64,000 nucleotides of DNA from Vibrio sp. 99-8-1 (GCF_013114595.1 NZ_VTXE01000006.1:101547-165546), one strand, 5' to 3'; counted from the stretch's first letter, positions 1-8,773 are shown. Translations and numbers: made by a program. Notes: generated by a model from the letters alone, not told the origin.

Positions 1-76
1 AGGCTATGCCATCACTATCTTGTGCAACTATTCATAAGATATAGGTTGGTAAGGACGAGGACTGTAGTTGGAGGAA

Positions 77-160
77 CCTCTGGAGAGAACCGTTAAATCG
101 GTCGCCGAAGGAGCAAGCTTGTCTTAAGACAGGTCAAACTCTCAGGCAAAAGGACAGAGG
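77..160 (+). promoter_or_regulatory. Glycine riboswitch aptamer (single)
   Basis: The sequence carries the conserved glycine aptamer core: GGAGAGA near 82, GCCGAAGGAGCAA at 103-115 and AACTCTCAGGCAAAAGGAC at 136-154. A closing P1 stem forms from CCTCTG at 77-82 and CAGAGG at 155-160. Glycine riboswitches often precede amino-acid symporters or the glycine cleavage system, and the next gene is an AGCS symporter, so control of glycine or alanine uptake is the natural reading. I see one complete aptamer and no second full copy between 1 and 76 or after 160, although the family is often tandem. Confidence 0.93.
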
Positions 161-203
161 AGTGGAAAGTTACAACTTATTTAAGCTCAAATTTAGATAT
201 TAT

Positions 204-240
204 CTGGTGATCTTGTCACCGGCCTTTCCCTCTTCTCCTT
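204..240 (+). promoter_or_regulatory. Hairpin in riboswitch expression platform
   Basis: A 7-bp stem (CTGGTGA at 204-210 with TCACCGG at 216-222) is followed by a pyrimidine-rich run, CCTTTCCCTCTTCTCCTT. The run could partly pair with the purine-rich 3' edge of the aptamer (GAGGAG near 157-162), so the region may switch between alternative folds. It lacks a clean U-tract, so I cannot say whether control is at termination or at translation. Confidence 0.45.
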
Positions 241-268
241 AAATTTTATGTTTTATTAAGGGGAACCC

Positions 269-1645
269 ATGAATAATTTTCAAAATATACTTCAAACAAT
301 CGATGGATTTGTTTGGGGACCACCACTACTTATCTTGCTTGTTGGAACCGGTGTTTATTTTACCTTCCGCCTCGGGCTATTGCAGTTTAGACACTTACCA
401 ACCGCACTTGGATTAGTTTTTTCACGCAGCAACAAAAACAGCGGAGAAGGCGACGTTTCCAGTTTTGCAGCACTTTGTACTGCCCTTTCTGCTACGATTG
501 GTACCGGTAATATTGTCGGTGTTGCAACAGCAATTAAGCTGGGTGGTCCGGGCGCACTGTTCTGGATGTGGCTAGCGGCCTTATTTGGTATGGCAACAAA
601 GTATGCAGAATGCTTATTAGCTGTTAAATACCGTAAAGTGGATGATAAAGGCCAAATGGTTGGTGGCCCGATGTATTACCTGCAATATGGTGTTGGTTCA
701 AAACTGTTGGCAAAGCTGTTCGCTATCTTTGCACTCGGTGTAGCTTGTTTTGGTATCGGCACGTTTCCACAAGTCAATGCCATTTTAGATGCATCACAAC
801 TGTCATTTGGCGTATCACGTGACATGTCGGCCATTGTTCTTACCGCTCTTGTCGCATTTGTTACCGTTGGTGGTATCAAATCTATTGCACGAGTCGCCGG
901 AAAAGTTGTTCCTGCCATGGCGGTGTTTTATGTACTCGCTTGTTTAATGGTACTTGTCTCAAATGCCGATCAGCTACTAGCGGCTATCGAGCTTGTTATC
1001 GTTTCAGCATTTACCAGCAGTGCCGCAACAGGTGGCTTCTTAGGAGCTAGCATCATGCTGGCGATTCAATCTGGCATCGCTCGTGGCGTGTTTTCTAACG
1101 AATCAGGATTAGGTAGTGCACCAATGGCGGCTGCCGCTGCAAAAACAGACTCCTGCGTTCGTCAAGGATTGATATCCATGACCGGAACCTTTTTCGACAC
1201 CATCATCATCTGTACCATGACAGGTTTAGCATTGATCATGACAGGCGCATGGCAAAGTGACTATGCCGGAGCAGAAATGACCACGCACGCTTTCGCTGTC
1301 GGGTTAGATTCCGGTACTTTTGGCCCATTAATGGTATCGATAGGTTTGATCTTCTTCGCTTTCACCACCATTTTAGGCTGGAATTACTATGGCGAGCGTT
1401 GCGTTGTTTTTCTTATGGGTACGAAAGCCGTGCTGCCTTACAAAGTTATCTTTTTGCTACTTGTTGCATCGGGTGCTTTCTTAAAACTGGATATGATTTG
1501 GCTTATAGCCGATATCGTTAATGGTTTGATGGCCGTACCAAACTTGATCGGTTTAATTGCCTTGAGAGGGGTTGTTATCGAAGAGACCAAAAAGTACTTT
1601 GCTATAGACAGTGAAGACGAAATGGACTTTGCACCGCAACAATAG
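269..1645 (+). CDS. AGCS family sodium:alanine/glycine symporter
   Basis: This is a 458-residue inner-membrane protein of the alanine/glycine:cation symporter family (AlsT/DagA type), which couples Na+ entry to uptake of alanine or glycine. The N-terminal stretch GTGVYFTFRLGLLQF and the segment GTGNIVGVATAIKLGGPG are typical of the family. About ten hydrophobic segments run through the protein, and the length is normal. AAGGGGA lies seven bases before the ATG and fixes the start. The glycine riboswitch in the leader supports glycine as a substrate or inducer, although substrate choice is inferred from context. The gene is monocistronic and ends at a strong terminator. Confidence 0.93.
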   Translation: MNNFQNILQTIDGFVWGPPLLILLVGTGVYFTFRLGLLQFRHLPTALGLVFSRSNKNSGEGDVSSFAALCTALSATIGTGNIVGVATAIKLGGPGALFWMWLAALFGMATKYAECLLAVKYRKVDDKGQMVGGPMYYLQYGVGSKLLAKLFAIFALGVACFGIGTFPQVNAILDASQLSFGVSRDMSAIVLTALVAFVTVGGIKSIARVAGKVVPAMAVFYVLACLMVLVSNADQLLAAIELVIVSAFTSSAATGGFLGASIMLAIQSGIARGVFSNESGLGSAPMAAAAAKTDSCVRQGLISMTGTFFDTIIICTMTGLALIMTGAWQSDYAGAEMTTHAFAVGLDSGTFGPLMVSIGLIFFAFTTILGWNYYGERCVVFLMGTKAVLPYKVIFLLLVASGAFLKLDMIWLIADIVNGLMAVPNLIGLIALRGVVIEETKKYFAIDSEDEMDFAPQQ

Positions 1646-1652
1646 TTAGTCA

Positions 1653-1684
1653 TAAAAAATGCCCGAATTATCGGGCATTTTTTA
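1653..1684. terminator. Bidirectional intrinsic terminator
   Basis: GCCCGA at 1661-1666 pairs with TCGGGC at 1671-1676 around a four-base loop. The stem extends through A-rich and T-rich flanks, giving a U-tract on either strand. It separates the converging AGCS and LysE-family genes. Confidence 0.9.
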
Positions 1685-1704
1685 TCTGTTAATGGTTCTA
1701 TCTA

Positions 1705-2361
1705 TTAATGGGTTGCTGATAAAGAAACGGGTGGCTCTTCTAAAATCAGTTTAATACCCAAAGCGATCAATACCGTACCTGTCACCCCTTCCATCCAACT
1801 CATAATAGCGCTGTTCTTTACCAATTTTTTTGCTGAGCTTACCGTGCCTGCAAGTGCACATTGCCATGCCATTGATAAAACAAAATGTATTGCCGCCATT
1901 GTTAAAGATTGAATAAACGGCGAGTAATTTGGATCGATAAACTGGGGTAAGAAAGCCAAGTAAAATACCGCTGTTTTAGGATTAAGTACGTTGGACAAAA
2001 AACCTTCTCTTAATGAACGCTTTGCATTAAAGGTTTGATGCGCTGCGTCATCAATTTTTAATCCATTATTTCCTTTAAACGTTGTTCGAAGGCCATTGAG
2101 TCCAAGCCAAATAAGATAGGCGGCTCCTATCCACTTCATCACCTGAAATGCTTGTGCCGATTGCAGTAAAATGGCTGAAACCCCCACCGCTGATAGAGTG
2201 GCATGAACGAATAGTCCAGAGCAGATACCCAAACTGGTGATATAGCCATCTTTCGCTCCCGCACGGCTGGTATTGCGAATAACGACGGCAGTATCAAGAC
2301 CGGGAGTCAATGTGAGTATTGTGATGGCGAGAATAAATGCTTCAAAATTGATAATGTGCAC
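1705..2361 (-). CDS. LysE/RhtB family amino-acid exporter
   Basis: This 218-residue membrane protein belongs to the LysE/RhtB translocator family, which exports amino acids or derivatives. The N-terminal motif TLTPGLDTAVVIRNT matches the family signature (TPGP-like plus a basic NTSRAG segment). Five to six hydrophobic helices and the usual length also fit. The start is a GTG codon with AAGGA eight bases upstream. It converges on the AGCS symporter, so import and export genes lie side by side, but no shared control is visible. The exported substrate cannot be predicted. Confidence 0.88.
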   Translation of the reverse strand: MHIINFEAFILAITILTLTPGLDTAVVIRNTSRAGAKDGYITSLGICSGLFVHATLSAVGVSAILLQSAQAFQVMKWIGAAYLIWLGLNGLRTTFKGNNGLKIDDAAHQTFNAKRSLREGFLSNVLNPKTAVFYLAFLPQFIDPNYSPFIQSLTMAAIHFVLSMAWQCALAGTVSSAKKLVKNSAIMSWMEGVTGTVLIALGIKLILEEPPVSLSATH

Positions 2362-2528
2362 AAACGGTTTCCTTGCGAGTTGCTGTCCTATTTAGGCGAT
2401 ATGAATAGGTTAAATCAATATCGCTTATTGGGTTATATCAATAATCCATCGATAAACCAAGTCTCAGATGACATTGGCGATAGTCGATGTCGGTGTTACC
2501 ATTCTATTTTTGGCTATGGAATATAATA

Positions 2529-4010
2529 ATGAGCGCATTTAAAAAGCTAACGGAACATTCTAAAAAAATCTCTCGCTTTAACCACCTCGCTGCAATTTGC
2601 GGTTGGGATCAAGCTGCTGTCATGCCTTCCGGCGGTAATCAAGCTCGTTCAGAGGCAATGGCCGAACTCTCTGTTCACATCCACAAATTACTGACTGAGC
2701 CTCAATTAGCGGAGTGGTTTGACCGTGCCGAGAGTGAGCCGTTATCGACTCAAGATGCCTCTTCCCTAAGAGAACTAAAGAGACAATGGCTACAGGCTAA
2801 CGTACTGCCTGAAGAGCTAGTGCAAGCCAAGTCATTGGCGGGTTCTAAATGTGAGCACGCTTGGAGAACACAGCGAGGCAACAACGACTGGAAAGGCTTT
2901 GAGAAGAACTGGGCTGAAGTGGTTAAACTTTCGCAACAAGAAGCACAGATTCGCGCTGATGCTACCGGCTTAACACCTTATGATGCCATGCTGGACATCT
3001 ACGAACCGGGAACGAGCTCAGAGTCATTAGATACGCTATTTAATAACGTCAAAGGCTGGTTACCTCAATTGATAGACGAGGTCATTGAAAAACAATCTAA
3101 ACAAAGTTTTATTCAGCCTCAAGGATCATTCTCAACCAAGCAGCAAAAAGCACTTGGTCTTGATGTAATGAAACTTCTGCAATTTGATTTTGAACACGGC
3201 CGACTGGACGAGAGTGTTCATCCATTTTGTGGCGGCGTTCCTCAAGATGTCCGTATTACGACCCGCTATGATGAAACTGAATTTGTTCAATCTTTAATGG
3301 GTATTGTTCACGAGACGGGACATGCTCGTTATGAACAAGGACTTCCAACCACATTAGCCGGTTTGCCATCCGGTGAAGCACGTTCAATGGGCATTCACGA
3401 ATCACAATCTCTATTTTTTGAAATGCAAGTAGGTCGAAGCGATGCCTTTATCCGCCATTTATCGACTATGGCTGAACAGCATTTTCAGGGACATGAACCT
3501 AGTCTGTTTAGCGAACAGAATTTTCAAAAGCTGTATACCCGAGTAAAAAAAGACTTTATTCGTGTTGATGCCGATGAACTTACCTACCCTGCGCATGTCA
3601 TCTTACGCTACGAAATAGAAAAAGATCTGATTAATGGTGATATCAAACATACCGATGTTCCTGAGCTATGGAACCTAAAAATGCAGCAGTACTTAGGTTT
3701 ATCTACTGAAGGAAACTTTACTAATGGTTGCATGCAAGACATCCACTGGACCGATGGGGCCTTTGGATATTTCCCTTCTTACACTTTAGGCGCTATGTAC
3801 GCAGCGCAGTTTATGGCGTCGATGAAGAAAACGGTTGATGTGGATGCAGCGATTACATCAAAAGATCTTTCACCGATCTTCAATTGGTTATCAGAGAATA
3901 TCTGGAGTAAAGGCAGTTTGCTGACCACGGATGAACTAGTTAGGGCAGCAACTGGTGAGACATTGAATGCTGAGCATTTTCAGGCGCATTTGAGAAGTCG
4001 TTATCTTTAA
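2529..4010 (+). CDS. M32 family metallocarboxypeptidase
   Basis: This 493-residue zinc carboxypeptidase of family M32 (thermostable carboxypeptidase 1 type) is cytoplasmic and removes C-terminal amino acids from peptides. The catalytic HETGH motif is at residues 261-265 of the chosen start. Other family blocks follow: GEARSMGIHESQSLFFE and, near the C-terminus, WTDGAFGYFPSYTLG. The frame is open from 2487, but the ATG at 2529 gives an N-terminus (MSAFKKLTEHSKKIS) that aligns with family members, so I chose it. It ends at a good terminator. A decayed copy of its C-terminal region appears near 8.8 kb. Confidence 0.93.
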   Translation: MSAFKKLTEHSKKISRFNHLAAICGWDQAAVMPSGGNQARSEAMAELSVHIHKLLTEPQLAEWFDRAESEPLSTQDASSLRELKRQWLQANVLPEELVQAKSLAGSKCEHAWRTQRGNNDWKGFEKNWAEVVKLSQQEAQIRADATGLTPYDAMLDIYEPGTSSESLDTLFNNVKGWLPQLIDEVIEKQSKQSFIQPQGSFSTKQQKALGLDVMKLLQFDFEHGRLDESVHPFCGGVPQDVRITTRYDETEFVQSLMGIVHETGHARYEQGLPTTLAGLPSGEARSMGIHESQSLFFEMQVGRSDAFIRHLSTMAEQHFQGHEPSLFSEQNFQKLYTRVKKDFIRVDADELTYPAHVILRYEIEKDLINGDIKHTDVPELWNLKMQQYLGLSTEGNFTNGCMQDIHWTDGAFGYFPSYTLGAMYAAQFMASMKKTVDVDAAITSKDLSPIFNWLSENIWSKGSLLTTDELVRAATGETLNAEHFQAHLRSRYL

Positions 4011-4026
4011 TGGAATAAATCGATAG

Positions 4027-4057
4027 AGGCTGATCAGTTTATTGATTCAGCCTTTTT
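4027..4057 (+). terminator. Intrinsic terminator after M32 gene
   Basis: AGGCTGA at 4027-4033 pairs with TCAGCCT at 4047-4053, followed by TTTTT. Confidence 0.8.
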
Positions 4058-4308
4058 AATCATATTTTCAAAATATACTTTTCCCTGATTTGAATGCTGT
4101 ATCCTTCGTCGGCCTCCACAATCACAAAATATCTTCATAGCTGCTAGCTCAGAATTGGACAAAACCTTCTTAGAGTATCTACATAAAATGGAAAACTCGG
4201 ATAACTTTTGCTATCGGAAAGTAGCTCAGTGAAGTGACCTATTTTAGGGGATGGTTACAAATTGACCAAAGAGTAAGCCTATGCATTCCTCTCAACCCAA
4301 TTAAGCAC

Positions 4309-4318
4309 ATGCTATAAT
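4309..4318 (+). promoter_or_regulatory. Extended -10 promoter element
   Basis: TGCTATAAT is a full TGN-TATAAT extended -10 element. No good -35 box lies at the usual spacing, which extended -10 promoters tolerate. It would start transcription near 4325, about 230 bases before the acetyltransferase start codon. Confidence 0.6.
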
Positions 4319-4324
4319 ATTTAG

Positions 4325-4505
4325 CATTGTAATTTTACAGCAATTAGGTTTAAATTACGCTCGCCTAAAATGATACTGAACGGTTGGTTATTCCGCTCCT
4401 TGTATGTCCCACATACAAACATTCATCGTTTTTACGATTCCATGGCACTTACCTTTATTTGGGGTAGTGCTGCTGTGGTTATCGTACCACTACTCCATAT
4501 TTTAT
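4325..4505 (+). ncRNA. Candidate structured RNA or long leader
   Basis: Downstream of a strong extended -10 box, the gap holds several hairpins: TTAGG/CCTAA (4344-4368), a perfect 8-bp stem TTGTATGT/ACATACAA with a 3-base loop (4400-4418), ATCGT/ACGAT (4425-4438), and a 10-bp stem with one G-U pair (4460-4469 with 4488-4497). The last is followed by TATTTTAT, which could act as a terminator. It could be a small RNA, or a structured 5' leader of the acetyltransferase gene. I do not recognise a known family. Confidence 0.35.
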
Positions 4506-4552
4506 ATGCTTAACATTGAATTAACTTATGTAATTAAAATTATGGAGTCTTT

Positions 4553-5182
4553 ATGATCGTCCAATATAGAATTGAACCAATCACGCCAACTGATACAAAG
4601 CCACTGGTTCAGCTATTGCTAACATGTTTTTCATCCAACCAAGTGGAGTATGAGGGAAGCTCAAACACCGAATTTACTGAGTACCTTGAATACATGTGTA
4701 TGCAATGCTGTGAGTCAGAACTGGGCTTTGTTGCACGTTGCAATACTAGCCATCAAATCCTTGGCGGGGTATTGTGCTGTGACCTGCAAGACTCTTTTTC
4801 TGCCCCAGAATTCCAACTTAATGTCGACAACGACCCAATGTTTGCCATTTTAAGACAACTCAACCTTTGCCACTTCAATAGTTGGGAAATCAATACAAAT
4901 GAATACTTACAAATTAAATTTGTTGGTGTCGATTCAAATTATAAAGGTCATGGCGTCGCTGTAGAGGTGCTCAAGCGTGCCTTACTTGTTGGACAAGAAA
5001 AAGGCTTTTCTTATGCCCATGCGGAGTCAGCAGGAAATAGCTCTCAATATATTTTTAATCAAAAGCTAAATTTTGATATTTATGGAGAGGTAAAATACCG
5101 TGATTTTGTGTTTAACGGCACTACTCCATTTAAGGAGACTGAACAGCATCAGTCTATGCTATTAATGCTAAAAGAACTATAA
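4553..5182 (+). CDS. GNAT-like N-acetyltransferase
   Basis: This 209-residue protein resembles GCN5-related acetyltransferases, which transfer acetyl from acetyl-CoA to an amine. The C-terminal half has a recognisable motif A: LQIKFVGVDSNYKGHGVAVE, with the acetyl-CoA pyrophosphate loop YKGHGVA near residue 130. It is followed by an alpha helix and AESAGNSSQYIFNQKLNF, like motif B. The N-terminal half is less conserved and the substrate is unknown. GGAG precedes the ATG by five bases. A possible structured RNA lies directly upstream. Confidence 0.75.
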   Translation: MIVQYRIEPITPTDTKPLVQLLLTCFSSNQVEYEGSSNTEFTEYLEYMCMQCCESELGFVARCNTSHQILGGVLCCDLQDSFSAPEFQLNVDNDPMFAILRQLNLCHFNSWEINTNEYLQIKFVGVDSNYKGHGVAVEVLKRALLVGQEKGFSYAHAESAGNSSQYIFNQKLNFDIYGEVKYRDFVFNGTTPFKETEQHQSMLLMLKEL

Positions 5183-5191
5183 GTTGTGATT

Positions 5192-5227
5192 CATAGACAT
5201 CCCTTTCAACGAAATTAGATGTCTATG
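5192..5227 (+). terminator. Perfect 10-bp hairpin after acetyltransferase gene
   Basis: CATAGACATC at 5192-5201 pairs exactly with GATGTCTATG at 5218-5227 around a 16-base loop. It lies ten bases after the stop codon. There is no U-tract, so it may stabilise the 3' end or be a weak terminator. Confidence 0.45.
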
Positions 5228-5526
5228 TGAAATGCTTTGTAGCATAGCCTCTTGTAATTAGTTAATAGGATGCTGAGGGATACCTGTCTTTCAGCAAATA
5301 TTTGGACATTTTCGTGTCATTCCCCGCCAGCAAGGATTTGGACAGAGAAGCGTCTTATATTAGCTCCCCTAGAGTCCCACGTTCAGATAACTTCTCGTTT
5401 CCCAAAACGTCAAAGACCACCATTATTATCAGTGGCCGATATGCAAAGAACTGGACGTAATCTTTCATTTTAGTATTGACGTTCTGCTAACAATTTAACG
5501 ACTTTAAATGAACAAATAAATTGAAT
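5228..5526. other. Intergenic stretch without convincing gene
   Basis: About 300 bases between the acetyltransferase gene and the broken SGNH gene. A 67-codon open frame exists (5270-5473), but it has unusual composition, no ribosome-binding site and no recognisable protein. I see no confident promoter, RNA or repeat here. Confidence 0.5.
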
Positions 5527-5712
5527 ATGAAAACAATTCTATGTTTTGGCGATTCCAACACTTGGGGGTGCTCCCCAGCCTTACCACGTAGATATAACCG
5601 TGAAGAGCGTTGGACGATGCTGCTTCAATCTAAACTACCCAATTATGTTGTGATAGAAGAGGGTTTGAACAGCAGAACTACCGTTTTGGAAGACCCTTAT
5701 GAAGCAGGGCAA
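5527..5712 (+). pseudogene. SGNH/GDSL hydrolase, N-terminal fragment
   Basis: The first ~62 codons encode the beginning of an SGNH-family esterase/lipase: MKTILCFGDSNTWG holds the block I GDSN motif with the nucleophilic serine. RWTMLLQ, then VIEEGLNSRTTVLEDP, follow the usual family order. After EDPYEAG, family similarity stops abruptly and the frame runs into the terminator and 3' end of the opposing DEAD-box gene. Blocks III (GTND) and V (DxxH) are missing, so about two thirds of the gene has been deleted and the product cannot be active. The start used is ATG at 5527. Confidence 0.8.
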
Positions 5713-5715
5713 ACG

Positions 5716-5750
5716 AAAAAAACGCCGATTGATTTACATCATCGGCGTTT
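5716..5750 (-). terminator. Intrinsic terminator of DEAD-box gene
   Basis: Read on the minus strand, AACGCCGAT pairs with ATCGGCGTT (arms at 5721-5729 and 5741-5749), followed by a T-run (5716-5722). It sits just downstream of the DEAD-box helicase stop, inside the ruined 3' part of the SGNH frame. Confidence 0.85.
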
Positions 5751-5767
5751 AATATACGTTAACTTGC

Positions 5768-7060
5768 CTACTTCTTATTGGTTGCGGCTCTATTTTTCAC
5801 GATTTTACGTAATCGAGCGCGTCTCTCAGCAGAACCTTGGTTGGCATCAGAAGGGTTGTTGGTACGAGTTTTACGATTTTTAAACGCTGGTTTGCTGTGC
5901 ATTTTCTGCAATAGTGCATCACGGTTTTTTGGCTCATACCCTGCTTGCTCTACACGTCGAATCGTATGACCAATTAACGACTCTACTTGTTGCAACGTCA
6001 GTTCTTCTTCACGGCTAACAAAAGACACAGCGTGTCCTTTTTTGCCAGCTCGGCCTGTTCGGCCAATACGGTGAACATAATCTTCTGCCAAAAATGGCAT
6101 ATCGAAATTCACTACGTGCGGAAGATCTTTAATATCTAGCCCACGAGCAGCCACATCGGTTGCTATCATTACCCGCACCTTGCCGGTTTTAAACTCGTCA
6201 AGCGCTCTACGACGGGCACTTTGTGCTTTGTCACCGTGACATAGTACCGCTTTAATACCGTCTAGTTTGAGTTCTTTCAATAACGTGTTGGCTGTTTCTT
6301 TGTAGTTCACAAAGACCAATACCTGTTGCCAGTTCTTACGACCAATAAGTTCAGATAACATTTCATACTTTCTTTCTTGGTCTACTGGGTAGACAACATG
6401 CGCGATAGCGTCTGCCGTTACGTTTTCTTGAGCTACGGATACTCTTTTCGGTTGATTCAACATTTCAGCCGCTAGTTTGTTCATTTGCGGAGAGAACGTC
6501 GCCGAGAACAGCATAGTCTGTGGCTTTGTTGAAACACCAGACATAATGGTTTCAATTGATGAAATAAAGCCCATATCTAACATACGGTCGGCTTCATCGA
6601 AAACCAAGAACTCAAGGTTCTGTAGGGAAACACTTTTCTCATCCAGATGCTCAATTAAGCGACCAGGTGTTGCTACTAATATGTCGACACCGTTCTTTAG
6701 CTTTTGAACCTGTGATGACATTTTCACGCCACCATAAATGGCAGCCACACTCAATGATGTGTACTTGATATAATCTTCTATGCTTTGCGCAATCTGTGCC
6801 GCCAATTCACGAGTTGGAGCTAGAATAAGAGCACGTGTTTGAAAATGGTTATTATCTTTGCTCTTGTCTAGTATCTGCTGAATAATTGGCAGAGCGAAAG
6901 CGGCTGTTTTACCTGTCCCTGTCTGAGCATTCGCTAAGATATCGTAGCCTTTACGAGCGAGTGGAATCGCTTTCTGCTGAACAGGAGTAAGTTTTTCGTA
7001 GCCGCACTCGGACAGTGCTTTCACAATTTCTGGAGAAAAATTCTGAGATGAAAATGACAT
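5768..7060 (-). CDS. DEAD-box ATP-dependent RNA helicase (RhlE-like)
   Basis: This 430-residue RNA helicase remodels RNA duplexes using ATP and probably acts in ribosome assembly or RNA decay. All core motifs are visible: a Q motif (FSPEIVKALSECGYEKLTPVQ), Walker A AQTGTGKT, PTRELAAQ, TPGRL, DEAD, SAT, ARGLDI and HRIGRTGRAG. The last ~60 residues are a basic, poorly conserved tail (KNRKTRTN, RRARLRKIVKNR) typical of RhlE-like proteins that bind RNA non-specifically. AGGA lies nine bases before the ATG. A second helicase of the same class is encoded at 14.2 kb. Which cellular RNA it acts on cannot be told from sequence. Confidence 0.92.
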   Translation of the reverse strand: MSFSSQNFSPEIVKALSECGYEKLTPVQQKAIPLARKGYDILANAQTGTGKTAAFALPIIQQILDKSKDNNHFQTRALILAPTRELAAQIAQSIEDYIKYTSLSVAAIYGGVKMSSQVQKLKNGVDILVATPGRLIEHLDEKSVSLQNLEFLVFDEADRMLDMGFISSIETIMSGVSTKPQTMLFSATFSPQMNKLAAEMLNQPKRVSVAQENVTADAIAHVVYPVDQERKYEMLSELIGRKNWQQVLVFVNYKETANTLLKELKLDGIKAVLCHGDKAQSARRRALDEFKTGKVRVMIATDVAARGLDIKDLPHVVNFDMPFLAEDYVHRIGRTGRAGKKGHAVSFVSREEELTLQQVESLIGHTIRRVEQAGYEPKNRDALLQKMHSKPAFKNRKTRTNNPSDANQGSAERRARLRKIVKNRAATNKK

Positions 7061-7438
7061 TGTTGTGTTCCTAAAATTAAACGGCTACGACCACGTAAAG
7101 CATAACCAAAAATACGGTGGCAGATTGTAGAACAAACTGTATCGAAACGGCAGTCATTTTACCAATTAGTCGCAATAAGCTCGAAAATACCACAATTTAG
7201 TGGCAACAAGTCATTTAGAAGCCATGCTTTTCAAGGTAAAAATACGGTCTAATCACTGCCAACGACTAACAGTGTAGTGGATTAGCATGATGTAATCACC
7301 GTTCGCTATTACTTCAATAGACACCGATTCGAACGAATTAACCTTTCCTGAAACACATAGCTATACTGTTTGTTACAGCGCAAACTGGCTTGAACTAGAA
7401 AAGCCAGTGAGCAATTTAGCAATCAAGTTGGAGAAGGT
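7061..7438. other. Divergent intergenic region
   Basis: This 378-base gap contains the leader of the DEAD-box gene (minus) and the promoter region of the VOC gene (plus). A TACAAT hexamer on the minus strand near 7130 could be a -10 box. I see no conserved RNA motif, repeat or small ORF with a good ribosome-binding site. Confidence 0.4.
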
Positions 7439-7807
7439 ATGAATAGTTATATTTCTATATTTGAAATACCAGCATTAGATATTTCAAGAGCAATCAATTT
7501 CTACCAAGCAATTCTGGACATCGATATAGAGGAAATGGAGATGCCGAACATGGCAATGGGAATATTCCCTTATGAAAATCAGTCGGTTACCGGAGTTATT
7601 TTAAAGGAAGAAGGTTTCCTGCCTTCGTCAAATGGCGTGACTATATATCTAAACGGTGGAGATGACCTTCAAGTTGTTCTTGATGAAGTGGTGAAAAATC
7701 GTGGTGAAATCATTATCCCTAAAACAGCTCATGCTGATGAAAGTGGTTTTTTCGCCATTTTCCTTGATTCAGAAGGAAACAGAATGGGATTACATTCAGC
7801 AAATTGA
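7439..7807 (+). CDS. VOC superfamily (glyoxalase/bleomycin-resistance fold) protein
   Basis: This 122-residue protein has the paired beta-alpha-beta-beta-beta modules of the vicinal oxygen chelate fold. The N-terminal module reads FEIPALDISRAINFYQAILDI, and the C-terminal module ends with FFAIFLDSEGNRMGLHS, the usual D-x-x-G-N-x-x-G-L pattern. Members bind a metal and catalyse varied reactions or sequester small molecules. No specific substrate can be assigned. GGAGAAGGT precedes the ATG. The gene stands alone on the plus strand. Confidence 0.88.
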   Translation: MNSYISIFEIPALDISRAINFYQAILDIDIEEMEMPNMAMGIFPYENQSVTGVILKEEGFLPSSNGVTIYLNGGDDLQVVLDEVVKNRGEIIIPKTAHADESGFFAIFLDSEGNRMGLHSAN

Positions 7808-8002
7808 TTCAGCATCTTGATGGGTAACATTCTCCATCTCAAGTGAGGTTGGCTGACTCACCTCTTACGTTTAAAGCAGGATCTACTTGAGTTAAACAAT
7901 CTAAATCTCATTAACAAGGGTTCAGCTTATGAAGTTCAAGTGTCTTTTTAACAACTCTTTACTATAGTTTAGCTAACTATTTCTTACATATTAGGCTGAA
8001 AT

Positions 8003-8773
8003 TTGAAGCGTTTGTCACTACTGATTTTTTTGTTCTCCATGTACTTGTACGACTCAGAATTAAGCTTTGCCTCTGACTCTTCTATGACATTGACTCTAGC
8101 GGCAGTTGAATGGAAGCCAATGAACAGCCCGGAACTTGAAAATGATGGATATATGTCAGAAATAGTCCGCTCTGCCCTCTCTCAAATGGGTTATACCTTG
8201 GATATTAAATGGGCACCATGGAATAGGGTATTGGAGATGAGCAAACTAGGTGGCTACGACGGAATATTGGTCGCTTCTCATAAAAAGGAAAGGGAAAGCT
8301 ACTTTGAATACTCACATAAAATTGGTAGTGAACGATTTATATTCTGGCAACGTAGCGAAGACGACTATTCTTACGATAGTTTAAATAGCTTTAACGGTAT
8401 GAAAGTAGGAGTGCTACTCGGATCTAATTTCACTCAAGATCTCAAAAATCATGGCAACATCATTGTCGATGAAGTTAGTAATATTCGACAGAACATATTG
8501 AAACTCTCCCACGGTAGGATAGACGCATTTTTAGGCTCATATGATAATGTAAACTATATTTTAAATAGCGAATTGAGTGAGCATAGAGGCCAATTAAAAC
8601 CCATCACACCAGATTACCGTACCTATGATTTATATATGCTTATTTCGAAAAAGCACCCGAATCATAAATCTATAGTGAAGGGGTTTAACCATTCATTAAA
8701 GAAAATGATCATGGACGGACGTTATGAGTCGATACTTGTAGAACATGGTATTTTGAATGTCAAAATCAAATAA
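8003..8773 (+). CDS. Periplasmic solute-binding protein, family 3 type
   Basis: This 256-residue secreted protein has a signal peptide (MKRLSLLIFLFSMYLYDSELSFAS) and the two-lobe fold of extracellular solute-binding family 3. Recognisable segments are LAAVEWKPMNSPELENDGYMSEIVRSAL, KWAPWNRVLEMSKLGGYDGILVAS and GMKVGVLLGSNF. No ABC permease or ATPase is adjacent, so it may be an orphan binding protein or a signalling co-receptor, as is common in Vibrio. The start is TTG with no strong ribosome-binding site. It is preferred because a later ATG would remove the signal peptide. Confidence 0.82.
   Translation: MKRLSLLIFLFSMYLYDSELSFASDSSMTLTLAAVEWKPMNSPELENDGYMSEIVRSALSQMGYTLDIKWAPWNRVLEMSKLGGYDGILVASHKKERESYFEYSHKIGSERFIFWQRSEDDYSYDSLNSFNGMKVGVLLGSNFTQDLKNHGNIIVDEVSNIRQNILKLSHGRIDAFLGSYDNVNYILNSELSEHRGQLKPITPDYRTYDLYMLISKKHPNHKSIVKGFNHSLKKMIMDGRYESILVEHGILNVKIK

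Noticed and set aside
1438..1653. Antisense frame within the AGCS gene
   Set aside because: Shadow of a real gene on the other strand, with no independent support; the same applies to many other overlapping frames in the window.
5270..5473. 67-codon open frame
   Set aside because: No ribosome-binding site, low-complexity composition and no recognisable protein; treated as non-coding.
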